Shown here: piece by piece, positions 55,402 through 64,000 of the stretch
Layout of the letters: every line of letters starts with the position of its first letter
Numbering within the stretch: position 1 is the first letter of the stretch
Source of the DNA: Candidatus Heimdallarchaeota archaeon
Lineage (GTDB): Archaea > Asgardarchaeota > Heimdallarchaeia > JABLTI01
DNA length: 64,000 nucleotides
Direction of reading: 5' to 3'
Assembly: GCA_019058275.1 (NCBI GenBank)
Contig: JAHLVW010000099.1
Span: 16,321-80,320 of the forward strand
Position numbers and translations under genes: made by a program
The notes under the pieces: model-generated
Told to the model about the DNA's origin: nothing
Database searches by the model: none
What the model saw: only the letters and a program-made list of their open reading frames with translations

Positions 55402-58400
55402 GTGAAAATCATTATATTTGTTGTAAGGAAAGAATTAGTTGTGTTATGGATGTACTTTAATAAAGAAAAAATTCTAATCATAGTTCTATTAGTGATTATT
55501 TCGAGTTCAACCTTTTATAATTTAAAGTACACAGAAAATTCCAATTTGCTTTTTAAAGAAAGTTTATCAAGAGATGAAAACAAAACCTTCGATGAAATCA
55601 CAAAATTGGATTTGAACATTAATACTTTTATAGATGCTGATAAAGTTTGGGGACAACCAACACAAATAACATTTGCAGAGATAAATGTTGATCAATACTC
55701 TGTTATGCAAGGATATGATGGGAACTTTCATTGTGCATGGGTAAGAAGGCTCGATAGAATTGGTTTTGCATTAAGTTATGCTAGTACATCAAATAACGAT
55801 ACAATGAATTGGTCTACACCAATTCAAATCTTACAAATGGACGCTAAAATAAGAACTCCAAAAATAATTATTGACAAGACTAATACAGTACATATAGCTT
55901 TTATCACAAAGAGAGAGAAATTTGAAAGAGTAAATTATGTTTACAAAACAGCAATTGGATCAAATTGGAGCAATAATGAAATATTGGATAAAAGCGAGCA
56001 AACGGAATTTTCAGATTTGAACTTTGTTTTAACCAATAACTATACATTACATTTAGCTTGGATATCAAATGCTTTAGTTAGAAATGAAAGTACAAAGGAA
56101 AGTGAAATTCATTTTAAAACACGTAATAACTTAACGAAAAGCTGGGGCAATGTTAAAAGGATTTATAGTTCGATTAATCCATTACAGATGAGCATTAATT
56201 CTCTTAGTAATCAGAGCATAGTTGTTACTATGACAAAATGGTCAGCAGATTTTGTTGAAAATGAAATATACATTGCTCAATCAAATGATGAAGGACAAAA
56301 TTGGGGTCCATCTTCTCTGATAACTTCAACAGGTACTTTAATCTCTGATATTCAAGTAATACCTAGTTTGATTTCAGGTGGGGTACATGTCATAGGTATA
56401 TTAGATGATATCGCAAAGCAAATTCATCATCTGGAGTTATATGCAAATTGGAGTATAAGGACCAACTTATCCTTAATCAATAATCCAATACATGATAGTG
56501 ATATAGCAGGATTGGCTGAAGATACTGTTACTGAAGATGTATACATTTTATATGAGGATACATATTTAGAAAATCCTAACATTCTTTATAGAAAAAGATC
56601 TGGAATAGACTTGAGTTGGGATTTAGAAATTGATATAACAAATGATGATTCATCTTACGATCCAATCTTTATTTATAATACCTATAACAATGAATCGAGT
56701 TTTGGAGAATTATTTTACCTAAATGTAGAAGCATTACAAACACAAACTTTTTCGAATTCATTTACTTGGTCAGAACCAGCAACTGTAGTTAAAACTTTCA
56801 AAACTAATAATCAAAATAGTTTTGCTGTGGAATCTGATGGTACAATACACTTTATTTGGGAGCACAAGGGTGAGATTGATAACGATATTTTCTATATGAA
56901 GAAAAATCCAATTGGAGAATGGATATTTCAAGGAAGCATTATGAATGTAGGGAAAAAAACTGCTTCTAGCCCTCAATTAACGATAGATTCGAACGATAAT
57001 TTGCATTGCACTTTTATTGCAAATACAAATGCAACAAGCTATACTAGCATCTTATATGTAACTAAAAATCATAATCAGAACAACTGGAGTGTTCCAGTGA
57101 TAATCAAAAATCCTGTGGGAAATGTTCTAAGAAATAATTATAAGATGATAATTGATGAATTTTATATAATACATATTATCTGGACAGAACAGACAGGATC
57201 ATTTCAAAACAATTTAGTGTACAGTTTTAAAGCATTAATAGATGATATTTTCACATCAGAAACTATTCTTGCAAACATTGAATATACAGCATGTTATGAA
57301 CCTGATATGATAATTGATTCCAATAGAGATTTACATATTGTTTATAGAGAGTATTATAGGCCAAATTTATTTTCAGTGTTAAAATATATCTCCAAACCAT
57401 ATGGTCAAAGTTGGTCATCTATTGAATCACTAGTTTCCACAGTTGAGGAGTTATTGCTTAGACCACTTTTGACAGTTGATTCAGAAAATACGATAAGATT
57501 AGTTTATTTGAGAAAATACATACTAAGCAGTTTTCTAGTTTCAGATGCTGAAGTATGGATTAAACCGCAATCAGAAAGCTGGTCATATGATGGAACAATC
57601 ATTACAGCTGAAATGATTAACTATCATGATTTTCTAATTACAAACGATAATAAACTAATTTACTTACACCATGTTACTGACCTACCTATTGATTTATTTC
57701 CAGACGAGATAGTTGATCAAGTACTTATAATTTCTTCAGATGGAGGAAATAGGTGGAGTAATAGAGAAGTATTATTTAAAAATCCACACTATACCTATGA
57801 GCCCTCTGGATTATTTCATGAAGCAACTGATAATATCTATATAGCAATTTACGATAGTATTTATGGTAAACCTCAAATCAATTTCCAGTTTTTACAAAAC
57901 GATACAGATAATGATCTTTTAGGAGATATAGATGAATTAGTTTATAGAACAGATGTAAATGAACCTGACAGTGATCAAGATTTAATAGATGATGGTTATG
58001 AGGTTACAGTAACATGTTCTAACCCAGCTTTAAACGACACAGATTGGGATAAGCTAGAAGATGGAGATGAAATACTAAATTATAAATCAAATCCATTAAC
58101 ATATGATAGTGATAAAGACCTTATATCAGATTTTGATGAGATAATGATTTGGGATACAGATCCTAATTCAATTGATTCCGATTCTGATGGTATTTCTGAT
58201 TTTGATGAATTATTTATTTTCAATACGAATCCCAACAGAGAAGATACTGAACATGATGGTATGCCTGATTTATGGGAAATTCTCAATGGATTAGATCCAA
58301 ATCTTGATGATGGATTTGAGGATTTAGATTCAGACAATCTATTTAATGTTGAAGAGTATTGGTATGAAACTGACCCACATAATCCCGATTCTGATTTTGA

Positions 58401-58791
58401 TGACTTATTAGATGGAGAAGAAGTTAAGATTTGGAAGACAGATCCAACAAAGTATGACACGGATGATGATACAATAGGTGATAGTGATGAAGTGCTAATT
58501 TATCACACAAACCCTCTCAAGGATGATACAGATGAAGATGGCTTTACTGATCGGGAGGAGATTAATAGTGGCACTGATCCCAACAATCCCAGAGATAATG
58601 TAAGAACTAGATTGATTAGAAGAATTCTTTTGTCAATATCTATACCTATTCTCTCTTTAGTAGCTATGTTCTCTGTTCTTGAAGTTAGGTATCAAATAAG
58701 ATCTAAAAAATTAAAAGCAAACGAAAAGGATGAGTTGAGAATAGAAGAAGAGAGATATAGATTAATTTTAGATGAAGAAGTAGGTGAATGA
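55402..58791 (+). CDS. Giant secreted propeller/TSP3 protein with TM anchor
   Basis: About 1113-1129 residues. Start is GTG 55402 or ATG 55450; the latter places the signal helix (EKILIIVLLVIISSSTF) at the front. Residues about 60-810 form BNR/sialidase-like repeats (phrases such as HCAWVRRLDRIGFALSYAS, IHFIWEHKGEIDNDIFYMKK, LHIVYREYY), predicting one or two propellers. About 835-1075 is a run of TSP3 calcium repeats (DTDNDLLGDIDELVY, DSDSDGISDFDEL, DTDEDGFTDREEI). A TM helix and charged tail follow. It starts 31 bp after the regulator gene, so is probably its co-expressed target. Confidence 0.85.
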   Translation: MKIIIFVVRKELVVLWMYFNKEKILIIVLLVIISSSTFYNLKYTENSNLLFKESLSRDENKTFDEITKLDLNINTFIDADKVWGQPTQITFAEINVDQYSVMQGYDGNFHCAWVRRLDRIGFALSYASTSNNDTMNWSTPIQILQMDAKIRTPKIIIDKTNTVHIAFITKREKFERVNYVYKTAIGSNWSNNEILDKSEQTEFSDLNFVLTNNYTLHLAWISNALVRNESTKESEIHFKTRNNLTKSWGNVKRIYSSINPLQMSINSLSNQSIVVTMTKWSADFVENEIYIAQSNDEGQNWGPSSLITSTGTLISDIQVIPSLISGGVHVIGILDDIAKQIHHLELYANWSIRTNLSLINNPIHDSDIAGLAEDTVTEDVYILYEDTYLENPNILYRKRSGIDLSWDLEIDITNDDSSYDPIFIYNTYNNESSFGELFYLNVEALQTQTFSNSFTWSEPATVVKTFKTNNQNSFAVESDGTIHFIWEHKGEIDNDIFYMKKNPIGEWIFQGSIMNVGKKTASSPQLTIDSNDNLHCTFIANTNATSYTSILYVTKNHNQNNWSVPVIIKNPVGNVLRNNYKMIIDEFYIIHIIWTEQTGSFQNNLVYSFKALIDDIFTSETILANIEYTACYEPDMIIDSNRDLHIVYREYYRPNLFSVLKYISKPYGQSWSSIESLVSTVEELLLRPLLTVDSENTIRLVYLRKYILSSFLVSDAEVWIKPQSESWSYDGTIITAEMINYHDFLITNDNKLIYLHHVTDLPIDLFPDEIVDQVLIISSDGGNRWSNREVLFKNPHYTYEPSGLFHEATDNIYIAIYDSIYGKPQINFQFLQNDTDNDLLGDIDELVYRTDVNEPDSDQDLIDDGYEVTVTCSNPALNDTDWDKLEDGDEILNYKSNPLTYDSDKDLISDFDEIMIWDTDPNSIDSDSDGISDFDELFIFNTNPNREDTEHDGMPDLWEILNGLDPNLDDGFEDLDSDNLFNVEEYWYETDPHNPDSDFDDLLDGEEVKIWKTDPTKYDTDDDTIGDSDEVLIYHTNPLKDDTDEDGFTDREEINSGTDPNNPRDNVRTRLIRRILLSISIPILSLVAMFSVLEVRYQIRSKKLKANEKDELRIEEERYRLILDEEVGE

Positions 58792-59020
58792 CAATTTTTT
58801 TTGTTTTATTTTATGATTGGTTTTTACCTCAAACAAAAACAATAATTAGTATTGCATTAAAAATCATATAGAAACTAGTTAGATGCTTCGTTTCACAATG
58901 GAAATTACTTTCACTTCCATTTTCAATTGCACAAAACTAAAGTACACTCTAATGAGTATCTAATATTAAACTGATGATTTAAGAGAAATAACAGAAGTAC
59001 AAAACTATGAGGAAATCCAG

Positions 59021-59848
59021 TTGATACATAAAATAATTGTAATTGATAAAAGAACTACTGTTGGTCAGGTGTTATTTGACAATGGAGTAGTTGCTCTTGA
59101 AACAGATCTACTAACTGGATTTATATCAGCTCTTAGTGCCTTTGCTAGCTGTCTAGGAGAGAAATCAATTGAGTTTAAAGGAGCAGATTTAGGCGACCAT
59201 CGTTTCTCATTGATATCTAGAGATCATTTAGCTTATGCGATTTTCCAAGATCTTTTTGACAATGAACCTTTTGCAAGGATGGCATTAAAAGAAATCATTG
59301 ACATTTATCATGATGAATTGGTAATTCTCAATTTATCACTTGATACAATTAGAAAATCAATTACAACTGAAATAACAGCATTAATTGAAACAGAATATTT
59401 TCCTGTTGGTATTTTAAAAAATATTAATAATGAAATTGAGGATATAATTGAAAGTTCAGAATACAATTTTGATTTAATGTTTTTATCTAGTATTACTAAT
59501 GGTATTATCCAAATTTGGCGTCGAACTATTAATCCAATAATTATGAGACAATTTCTGGATATAATTTCTAAAATTCCCTTAGAAATGAGTTGGCTTGCAG
59601 AAGGGAAGACTTCGAATTATGGATTTGTAGATCTAAATGATGATGAATCTGAATTAGAAGCTTGGATGATTAAACGAGTTAGCATTACAAATTACTTTAT
59701 TGCTGGGAGAGCAATTGCTAGAGGAAATCAAACACAAAAAGGATTTTCAAATGAAATATCTACAGTCTTTGATAAAATCTCAACACTTATTGAAAAAGCA
59801 TTAGAACAAGAGTGGATGCAAATAGCTAAAATGGATAATGGATTATAA
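59021..59848 (+). CDS. Longin-like domain protein, putative
   Basis: The first ~110 residues follow a longin-type alternation. A strand pair IIVIDKRTTVGQVLFD comes first, then a helix LLTGFISALSAFASCLG, strands SIEFKGADLGDHRFSLISRDHLAYAIFQ, and a final helix ARMALKEIIDIYHDEL. Longin domains occur in SNARE, Mon1-Ccz1 and SRX-type trafficking proteins and in several Asgard proteins. The remaining ~160 residues are mainly helical and unassigned. No TM or signal. The call is from secondary-structure layout, not from a diagnostic motif. Confidence 0.5.
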   Translation: MIHKIIVIDKRTTVGQVLFDNGVVALETDLLTGFISALSAFASCLGEKSIEFKGADLGDHRFSLISRDHLAYAIFQDLFDNEPFARMALKEIIDIYHDELVILNLSLDTIRKSITTEITALIETEYFPVGILKNINNEIEDIIESSEYNFDLMFLSSITNGIIQIWRRTINPIIMRQFLDIISKIPLEMSWLAEGKTSNYGFVDLNDDESELEAWMIKRVSITNYFIAGRAIARGNQTQKGFSNEISTVFDKISTLIEKALEQEWMQIAKMDNGL

Positions 59849-59965
59849 ACAATAATCAAACTTATTCAGAAAATTTTAAGAAAACTAAATCCCATTTTTT
59901 ATTAATTCCTATTATTGATTAAGTAACTGATTAATCGAATTGATTTAACAAATGAGGAGTAACCC

Positions 59966-60697
59966 ATGTCCAAGTCTGAGAACATTAAGAAACTCTTAGA
60001 AAGTGGTTTAGATGCATTAAAAAAGAACAAAAATGACAAAGCTCTTGCTTTTTTTGATCGGGTTATTGAAGTTGAACCTGATAATACTATGGCTTGGAAT
60101 AATAAAGGAGTAGCTCTAAGGAAAATAGGCAAGCTAAATGATGCTCTTAATTGTTATAATAAAGCATTAAGTATAGATTCTGATTTATCTAGAGCATTGT
60201 TAAATAAAGCAAGAGTATTAAAAATCTTGAAGAAATTTGATTTGGCATTATTTACTTATGAAGATATTCTGGAATTAAATCCTGAACACGAAGAAGCAAA
60301 AGAAGAAAGCGAAAGAGTAAGAGCTTTATTATCTAGAAGAGTAAAAATCAGTTTAGATGATCAAAAGAAAAGTCAAAAAGAGAAAGAAGAATTAAATCTT
60401 CTAAAAGAAAGAAAACAGGAACTTATTGAATTTCTAGAGGAATCACGCAGAAGTATTAGTGATTCTGTTGATAAAGTAATTGAAATTTTCACTTCAGGAA
60501 TAAAAGATGAAGCTATTGAACATAGAGATAGAATTCTAAATGCATTGGTTTCCTTCAATGAGCAATTACAAACTAGGATTAATAATATCAGTGATGAATT
60601 CACATTGCTTGATTTTGAAGAGGAAAATCGAAATTTAATTGATACTTGGTATGTTTTCAAAGATAAGAAAATAGGAGAACTGAAGAATCTCAACTAA
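59966..60697 (+). CDS. TPR protein with C-terminal coiled coil
   Basis: Three canonical TPRs (ALAFFDRVIEVEPDNTMAWNNKGVALRKIGKLNDALNCYNKALSIDSDLSRALLNKARVLK...) over residues 1-115. A charged coiled coil follows (about 130-175), then a helical segment of about 70 residues. ATG follows GAGGAG. It may scaffold the upstream longin-like protein, by proximity only. Confidence 0.82.
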   Translation: MSKSENIKKLLESGLDALKKNKNDKALAFFDRVIEVEPDNTMAWNNKGVALRKIGKLNDALNCYNKALSIDSDLSRALLNKARVLKILKKFDLALFTYEDILELNPEHEEAKEESERVRALLSRRVKISLDDQKKSQKEKEELNLLKERKQELIEFLEESRRSISDSVDKVIEIFTSGIKDEAIEHRDRILNALVSFNEQLQTRINNISDEFTLLDFEEENRNLIDTWYVFKDKKIGELKNLN

Positions 60698-60975
60698 TTA
60701 AATTTCCATTTTCTGATGTTACCACTTCTTTTAAAGCTAGAATCCTATGAATGTTTATTACTATTATAAGAAATTTCAAGAAAAAAACCATTGCTTTCCG
60801 TATTATGCTTGTATAGCTGAGGGTAATACTGGAGTAGTAATCTCGAATTACTTCTTTTTAAATATCGTAATCGCTGAGGAATATCTACGAATATATCATT
60901 TGGCGCAAAAACTGGGTTATGTTGTGTCGGATGATGAGACAGTTTGACTATATCTGCCGAGGTGAACAAGGTTTG

Positions 60976-61122
60976 ATGAGATTATTAACGGTACATGTCC
61001 CGGATGGATTTTTAGAAGGATTAGATGAACTAGTGCGACAAAAAAAGTATGCAAATAGAAGTGAAATTATAAGAATTGCAATTCGTGATTTATTGCGAGA
61101 TGAATTATGGGATCAAAGATAA
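60976..61122 (+). CDS. Ribbon-helix-helix (CopG/CdrS-like) regulator
   Basis: A 48-residue RHH protein from ATG 60976: strand RLLTVHVPDGFLEGLDELVRQ, then YANRSEIIRIAIRDLLRDEL, the classical N-R-S-E-x-I-R motif. The frame extends upstream to 60919, but that extension reads as non-native. Small RHH proteins of this type include CdrS-like cell-division regulators, DNA-binding as dimers. Possible target unknown. Confidence 0.75.
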   Translation: MRLLTVHVPDGFLEGLDELVRQKKYANRSEIIRIAIRDLLRDELWDQR

Positions 61123-61199
61123 TTCTTTCCCATGATTTTTTTTATTTTCTCTTGGTATTGCTTCTTTTAATGTATGCACTACGTCAATTTTCTTTTTTT

Positions 61200-62783
61200 T
61201 TATTTTCTATTAAAGAATTTCCTTATTGATTTCTCTTTATCCAATTCAATTAATGGAATAGATAATAGTTTTGAAAAATGTCGTAAGTCAGCCATATAAT
61301 TACCTAAAGTTAATGAAAGATGATTGGTCCCGATTGCTTTTATGAATAGATTTCCAGGAACTTTCAATTCTATAGCTGTATGAGGCCAAGTTGAACCCCA
61401 AGAATCTTCTGTTTTTCGTATTTGTGATACAATTTTTCCTGTTCCTGCTTGTAAGAAATACTCTTTATCAATTCTAATCAATCGGGCAAAAGTAGCTTCA
61501 CTTTTGGTTTCAGGGGTATTAAAACCAAATGCTCCACCAGATTCACCTTGGCATTGAGGTTTAATAGCTGCTTTTGACAATGATATTTTTGGATCATTGG
61601 AATTAGCTGCATAGAACGCACTAGCAGCTCCACAATTTGCAATAACAAAATATTTCTCATCTAATATTTTCAAATCACCAAATAAAGGAGGTATTTTACT
61701 ATTCAATCCAAATAGCAATGATGAAGTTAGTAATCCCTTTATATCACCTTCACAAACAGTTGGAATTATTGGTTTCTTACCTTCGCTATCAACTGGATAT
61801 GGTAAAAATGCTGGAATTAAGCATGGTGTTGTCCCGTATTCAACACTTAACTCTGGTTGACATTTTATTGATACTCCAATGATATTATTTCCTGTCTTAA
61901 TATTCTCATTCACAATATCTTTTGCAGCAAGATACATAGCTATTTGTTTATCGACAGATTCCTTAGTAGTCATTTTATTATCATAGATAATTTGACAATT
62001 ATTTTCCTTTAACCAGTTTACAAATGAGGTAACTCTTTCATGATTTTCAGCAAGAATTTTTTCTGCAATCCTAACAATTGAATATTGATCTTGTGTCATT
62101 ATGTCGCAGATTATAAATTTCTTCAGTGCTGAGATGTCATCATTTAAATGCTCCATATTAAGAGCAGGACTACCACCCCAAAGAATTAATTTCCCATTTT
62201 TCAAGTAATTTAGGGCTATTGTAGATCTTACCCAAGGAACAATTTCATCAATATTTTCATTTTGCTCGAGTATAAATCTCTGATGATTCTTAATTTGGTA
62301 ATTTAGTGCTGATTCCCAAAACGATGCTCCAGTAGATGAAATTGCTGTTATACCAGGCCAAGATGGATTATTTACTGTAACCAAAGCAATTGGAACATTC
62401 ACTTTTTTAGCTAATTCTATAGGTATATTAGGTTCATTCCAGGTCCAACAACCAAAAATTAAAGCACTAACACCATCATCAAGAAATCGTTTAATAACAA
62501 ATTGTAGATCAGATAGATTGTTTAATCCCCATATATCTCCTTTCTTAGCATTCAAACGTAAATCTTGTAAAGGATCAACAACAATAAATCCTTCTTTTTC
62601 TAATTTTGATTTTAGACCATTATGGCAATGTTTGATGTAATTCTCTCTCTTTTCAATTAGTTTTACTTCACTTCTTGGATCAGTAAATGAAACCAAACCT
62701 ATTTTTTGCAGAGGTATATTTTCTGAAGCTACTTTTGGTTCGTTTTTAACCATTAATAATCCCACCATACATTTACTATACAA
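61200..62783 (-). CDS. L-fucose/L-arabinose-isomerase-family protein
   Basis: A sugar-isomerase-like protein. The N-terminal Rossmann half includes IGLVSFTDPRSE and SALIFGCWTWNEPNIP. The C-terminal beta domain includes PTVCEGDIKGLLTS, VIANCGAASAF, KPQCQGESGGAFGF and the late IGTNHLSL. Glu/Asp/His residues in these phrases are candidates for the Mn site. The substrate sugar is not known. The frame begins at 62783, but ATG 62753 (MVKNEPK) is the more natural start. Confidence 0.8.
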   Translation of the reverse strand: MYSKCMVGLLMVKNEPKVASENIPLQKIGLVSFTDPRSEVKLIEKRENYIKHCHNGLKSKLEKEGFIVVDPLQDLRLNAKKGDIWGLNNLSDLQFVIKRFLDDGVSALIFGCWTWNEPNIPIELAKKVNVPIALVTVNNPSWPGITAISSTGASFWESALNYQIKNHQRFILEQNENIDEIVPWVRSTIALNYLKNGKLILWGGSPALNMEHLNDDISALKKFIICDIMTQDQYSIVRIAEKILAENHERVTSFVNWLKENNCQIIYDNKMTTKESVDKQIAMYLAAKDIVNENIKTGNNIIGVSIKCQPELSVEYGTTPCLIPAFLPYPVDSEGKKPIIPTVCEGDIKGLLTSSLLFGLNSKIPPLFGDLKILDEKYFVIANCGAASAFYAANSNDPKISLSKAAIKPQCQGESGGAFGFNTPETKSEATFARLIRIDKEYFLQAGTGKIVSQIRKTEDSWGSTWPHTAIELKVPGNLFIKAIGTNHLSLTLGNYMADLRHFSKLLSIPLIELDKEKSIRKFFNRK

Positions 62784-62919
62784 ATGATTAATAGTTTATT
62801 TCTAGGTATTTGTTTTAATTATATGAAATTTAGTTAATTAGTTTTTACCACAAATCATTTTAATCAAAATAATTCTAACTAGCTAAACGAATTAATCCTT
62901 TGAATCAGGAGTTAAATTT

Positions 62920-63624
62920 ATGTCATTCCCGAGGCAGCGATTCGTATTAGACACAACTGCTTTTACTGATAGTAAACTAATAGAACATCTTGGTAGTAAT
63001 ATAAGAGATGCAGTCAATAGACTTACTGAATTAATCAGCATTGGTAGATTAAGATTAAACATTTCCTGCTACATGCCACCAAGTACATTTAGCGAATTGA
63101 AGAAATTCCTGTTAGAAAGTAAATGTACTATTAGAGATGTTGATCAAGTAGAAGCTTGGGTTGTTCGTAAGTCTCCGGATAGATATTCAGTTTTATTATC
63201 ATCACAAGTAATCTATGAGTACGTATCTGATGTAAGAGATAGATTAGATCAAGGAATGACAATTGTTCGACGAGCAATAAAAGAAGCCCTAAAAAGAAGC
63301 GAAAAAAACTATTTTGATGAAAATAGTCTATCAGTAAAGGATATTGAAACTGAAATATCAAGAACTTTTGAAGACAAATATCGTCAAAAAATGCGAAGAG
63401 GAGTATTGGATTCATTGCCTGATATTGATACTCTTATTTTAGCAAAAGAGCTAGGTGCTGGAGTAGTATCAGCAGATAAAGGAATTAAAGCATGGACAGA
63501 GAGAATGGGAATACGGTATGTCGAAGCTAATTTCTTTCCACAAATCATACTTACTTATTTAGAAAGACTAGAAGATTTCCCTGCATCTTTTAAGAAGGTC
63601 ACTAATACAAAAAATAAGAAGTAG
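62920..63624 (+). CDS. RNA ligase partner, PIN-domain protein (UPF0278 family)
   Basis: PIN nuclease fold with N-terminal Asp11 (FVLDTTAFTD) and C-terminal acidic cluster D168, D170 and D186 (SLPDIDTL, VVSADKGI). The conserved YMPPSTFSEL segment is typical of the RNA-ligase-partner family often encoded beside an archaeal RNA ligase. No ligase is in the window; downstream are PspC and HIT genes. Length 234 aa is typical. Confidence 0.88.
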   Translation: MSFPRQRFVLDTTAFTDSKLIEHLGSNIRDAVNRLTELISIGRLRLNISCYMPPSTFSELKKFLLESKCTIRDVDQVEAWVVRKSPDRYSVLLSSQVIYEYVSDVRDRLDQGMTIVRRAIKEALKRSEKNYFDENSLSVKDIETEISRTFEDKYRQKMRRGVLDSLPDIDTLILAKELGAGVVSADKGIKAWTERMGIRYVEANFFPQIILTYLERLEDFPASFKKVTNTKNKK

Positions 63625-63632
63625 GAATTACA

Positions 63633-63851
63633 ATGAAAACAGAAGCAAATGAAGAGGAAGTTCGTTTATTATTCAGATCTAAAAGTGATTATCTATTTGC
63701 AGGGGTTTTAGGAGGATTAGGTTATTATTGGAATATCGATTCCACAATTATTCGAATTTTGTTTCTCTTTTTGACAATACTCACAATTGGTTTAACAGTA
63801 ATTATCTATTTTATTTTAATTAAAGCAATTCCTCTCGAGCCTGAAGTTTAG
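63633..63851 (+). CDS. PspC-domain membrane protein
   Basis: Short acidic N-terminus, then the PspC signature LFRSKSDYLFAGVLGGLGYYWNIDSTIIRILFLFLTILTIG, with one or two TM helices. Phage-shock-protein-C-like proteins are linked to envelope stress sensing. Nine bp downstream of the PIN gene, so likely the same transcript. Confidence 0.88.
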   Translation: MKTEANEEEVRLLFRSKSDYLFAGVLGGLGYYWNIDSTIIRILFLFLTILTIGLTVIIYFILIKAIPLEPEV

Positions 63852-63941
63852 CTTGTAGTTGTTTTCTAATATAGTAAAAAAGAATTTATAGAAAATCTAA
63901 CCATACAATGTTATTAATAATGAGCTTGAGAGTTGTTTACT

Positions 63942-64000
63942 GTGAAAAAAATATGGGCACCTTGGCGTATTGAATATATTAAGCAACCAAATAAAGATGA
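63942..64000 (+). CDS. HIT-family protein, N-terminus only
   Basis: A GTG start opens MKKIWAPWRIEYIKQPNKD, which matches the conserved W-A-P-W-R-x-x-Y-I start of archaeal HIT-domain nucleotide hydrolases/phosphorylases. The gene runs off the window, so the HxHxH catalytic motif is not visible. Confidence 0.75.
   Translation, partial: MKKIWAPWRIEYIKQPNKD

Noticed and set aside
60747..60947. 66-codon open frame before the RHH gene
   Set aside because: Composition looks random, there is no ribosome-binding site, and an equally long frame exists on the other strand.

Overview
The window looks like an Asgard archaeon, perhaps Heimdallarchaeia or a relative. It is very AT-rich, with archaeal information-processing genes (aIF1, NEMF/Rqc2, family B DNA polymerase with a C-terminal PIP box, NurA, HflX). 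It also has eukaryote-like modules: an EAP30/ESCRT-II-like double winged helix, a longin-like domain protein, an Arf/Rag-like small GTPase, tandem PH-like membrane proteins and a RING/PHD-like zinc module on two membrane proteins. The phylum is inferred from gene content. No rRNA, tRNA, insertion sequence with a transposase, or CRISPR array was recognised.

Layout. 0-10 kb: Nudix hydrolase, aIF1, NEMF divergent from an EMC6-like membrane protein, a receiver/degenerate-kinase fusion, two bPH2 membrane paralogues behind tandem palindromes, two metallo-beta-lactamase-fold enzymes and a frameshifted methyltransferase. 10-14.5 kb: two damaged membrane genes (one with in-frame TGA codons), a serine hydrolase and a membrane-anchored extracellular PfpI-like protein. 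14.6-21.9 kb: six same-strand copies of a structured repeat of about 50 bp, one in each of six consecutive intergenic gaps, framing five gene units (LVIVD propeller, membrane RING-like protein, permuted solute-binding protein, phosphotriesterase-like enzyme, DUF433/DUF5615 toxin-antitoxin). This resembles an integrase-less cassette array. 22-32 kb: FG-GAP propeller, cupin plus THEP1 NTPase, zinc-ribbon protein, GNAT, GH31 glucosidase, EAP30-like protein, M14 carboxypeptidase. 32-45 kb: CYTH protein, a 1005-residue transmembrane protein with ectodomain, cytosolic helical solenoid and RING-like tail, a vWA protein, a PLP enzyme, a C25-like protease, a saccharopine-dehydrogenase-like enzyme, a dual-specificity phosphatase and HflX. 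45-51 kb: TPR protein, NurA, GTPase and DNA polymerase, all rightward. 52.7-58.8 kb: a gene-poor leader with two related palindromic elements, then a three-gene unit encoding a surface protein, a membrane-tethered winged-helix regulator and a giant secreted propeller/TSP3 protein. 59-64 kb: longin-like and TPR proteins, a ribbon-helix-helix regulator, a fucose-isomerase-like enzyme, the RNA-ligase-partner PIN protein, PspC, and the start of a HIT protein.

Themes. A large share of the coding capacity goes to secreted or membrane-anchored surface proteins with a C-terminal TM and a basic tail (propellers, TSP3 repeats, vWA, proteases). GTTC/GAAC palindromes recur upstream of three of these units, suggesting shared control. 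Several genes carry single-base frameshifts or in-frame stops, mostly in or beside homopolymers. These may be assembly errors or genuine decay and should be checked in the reads.
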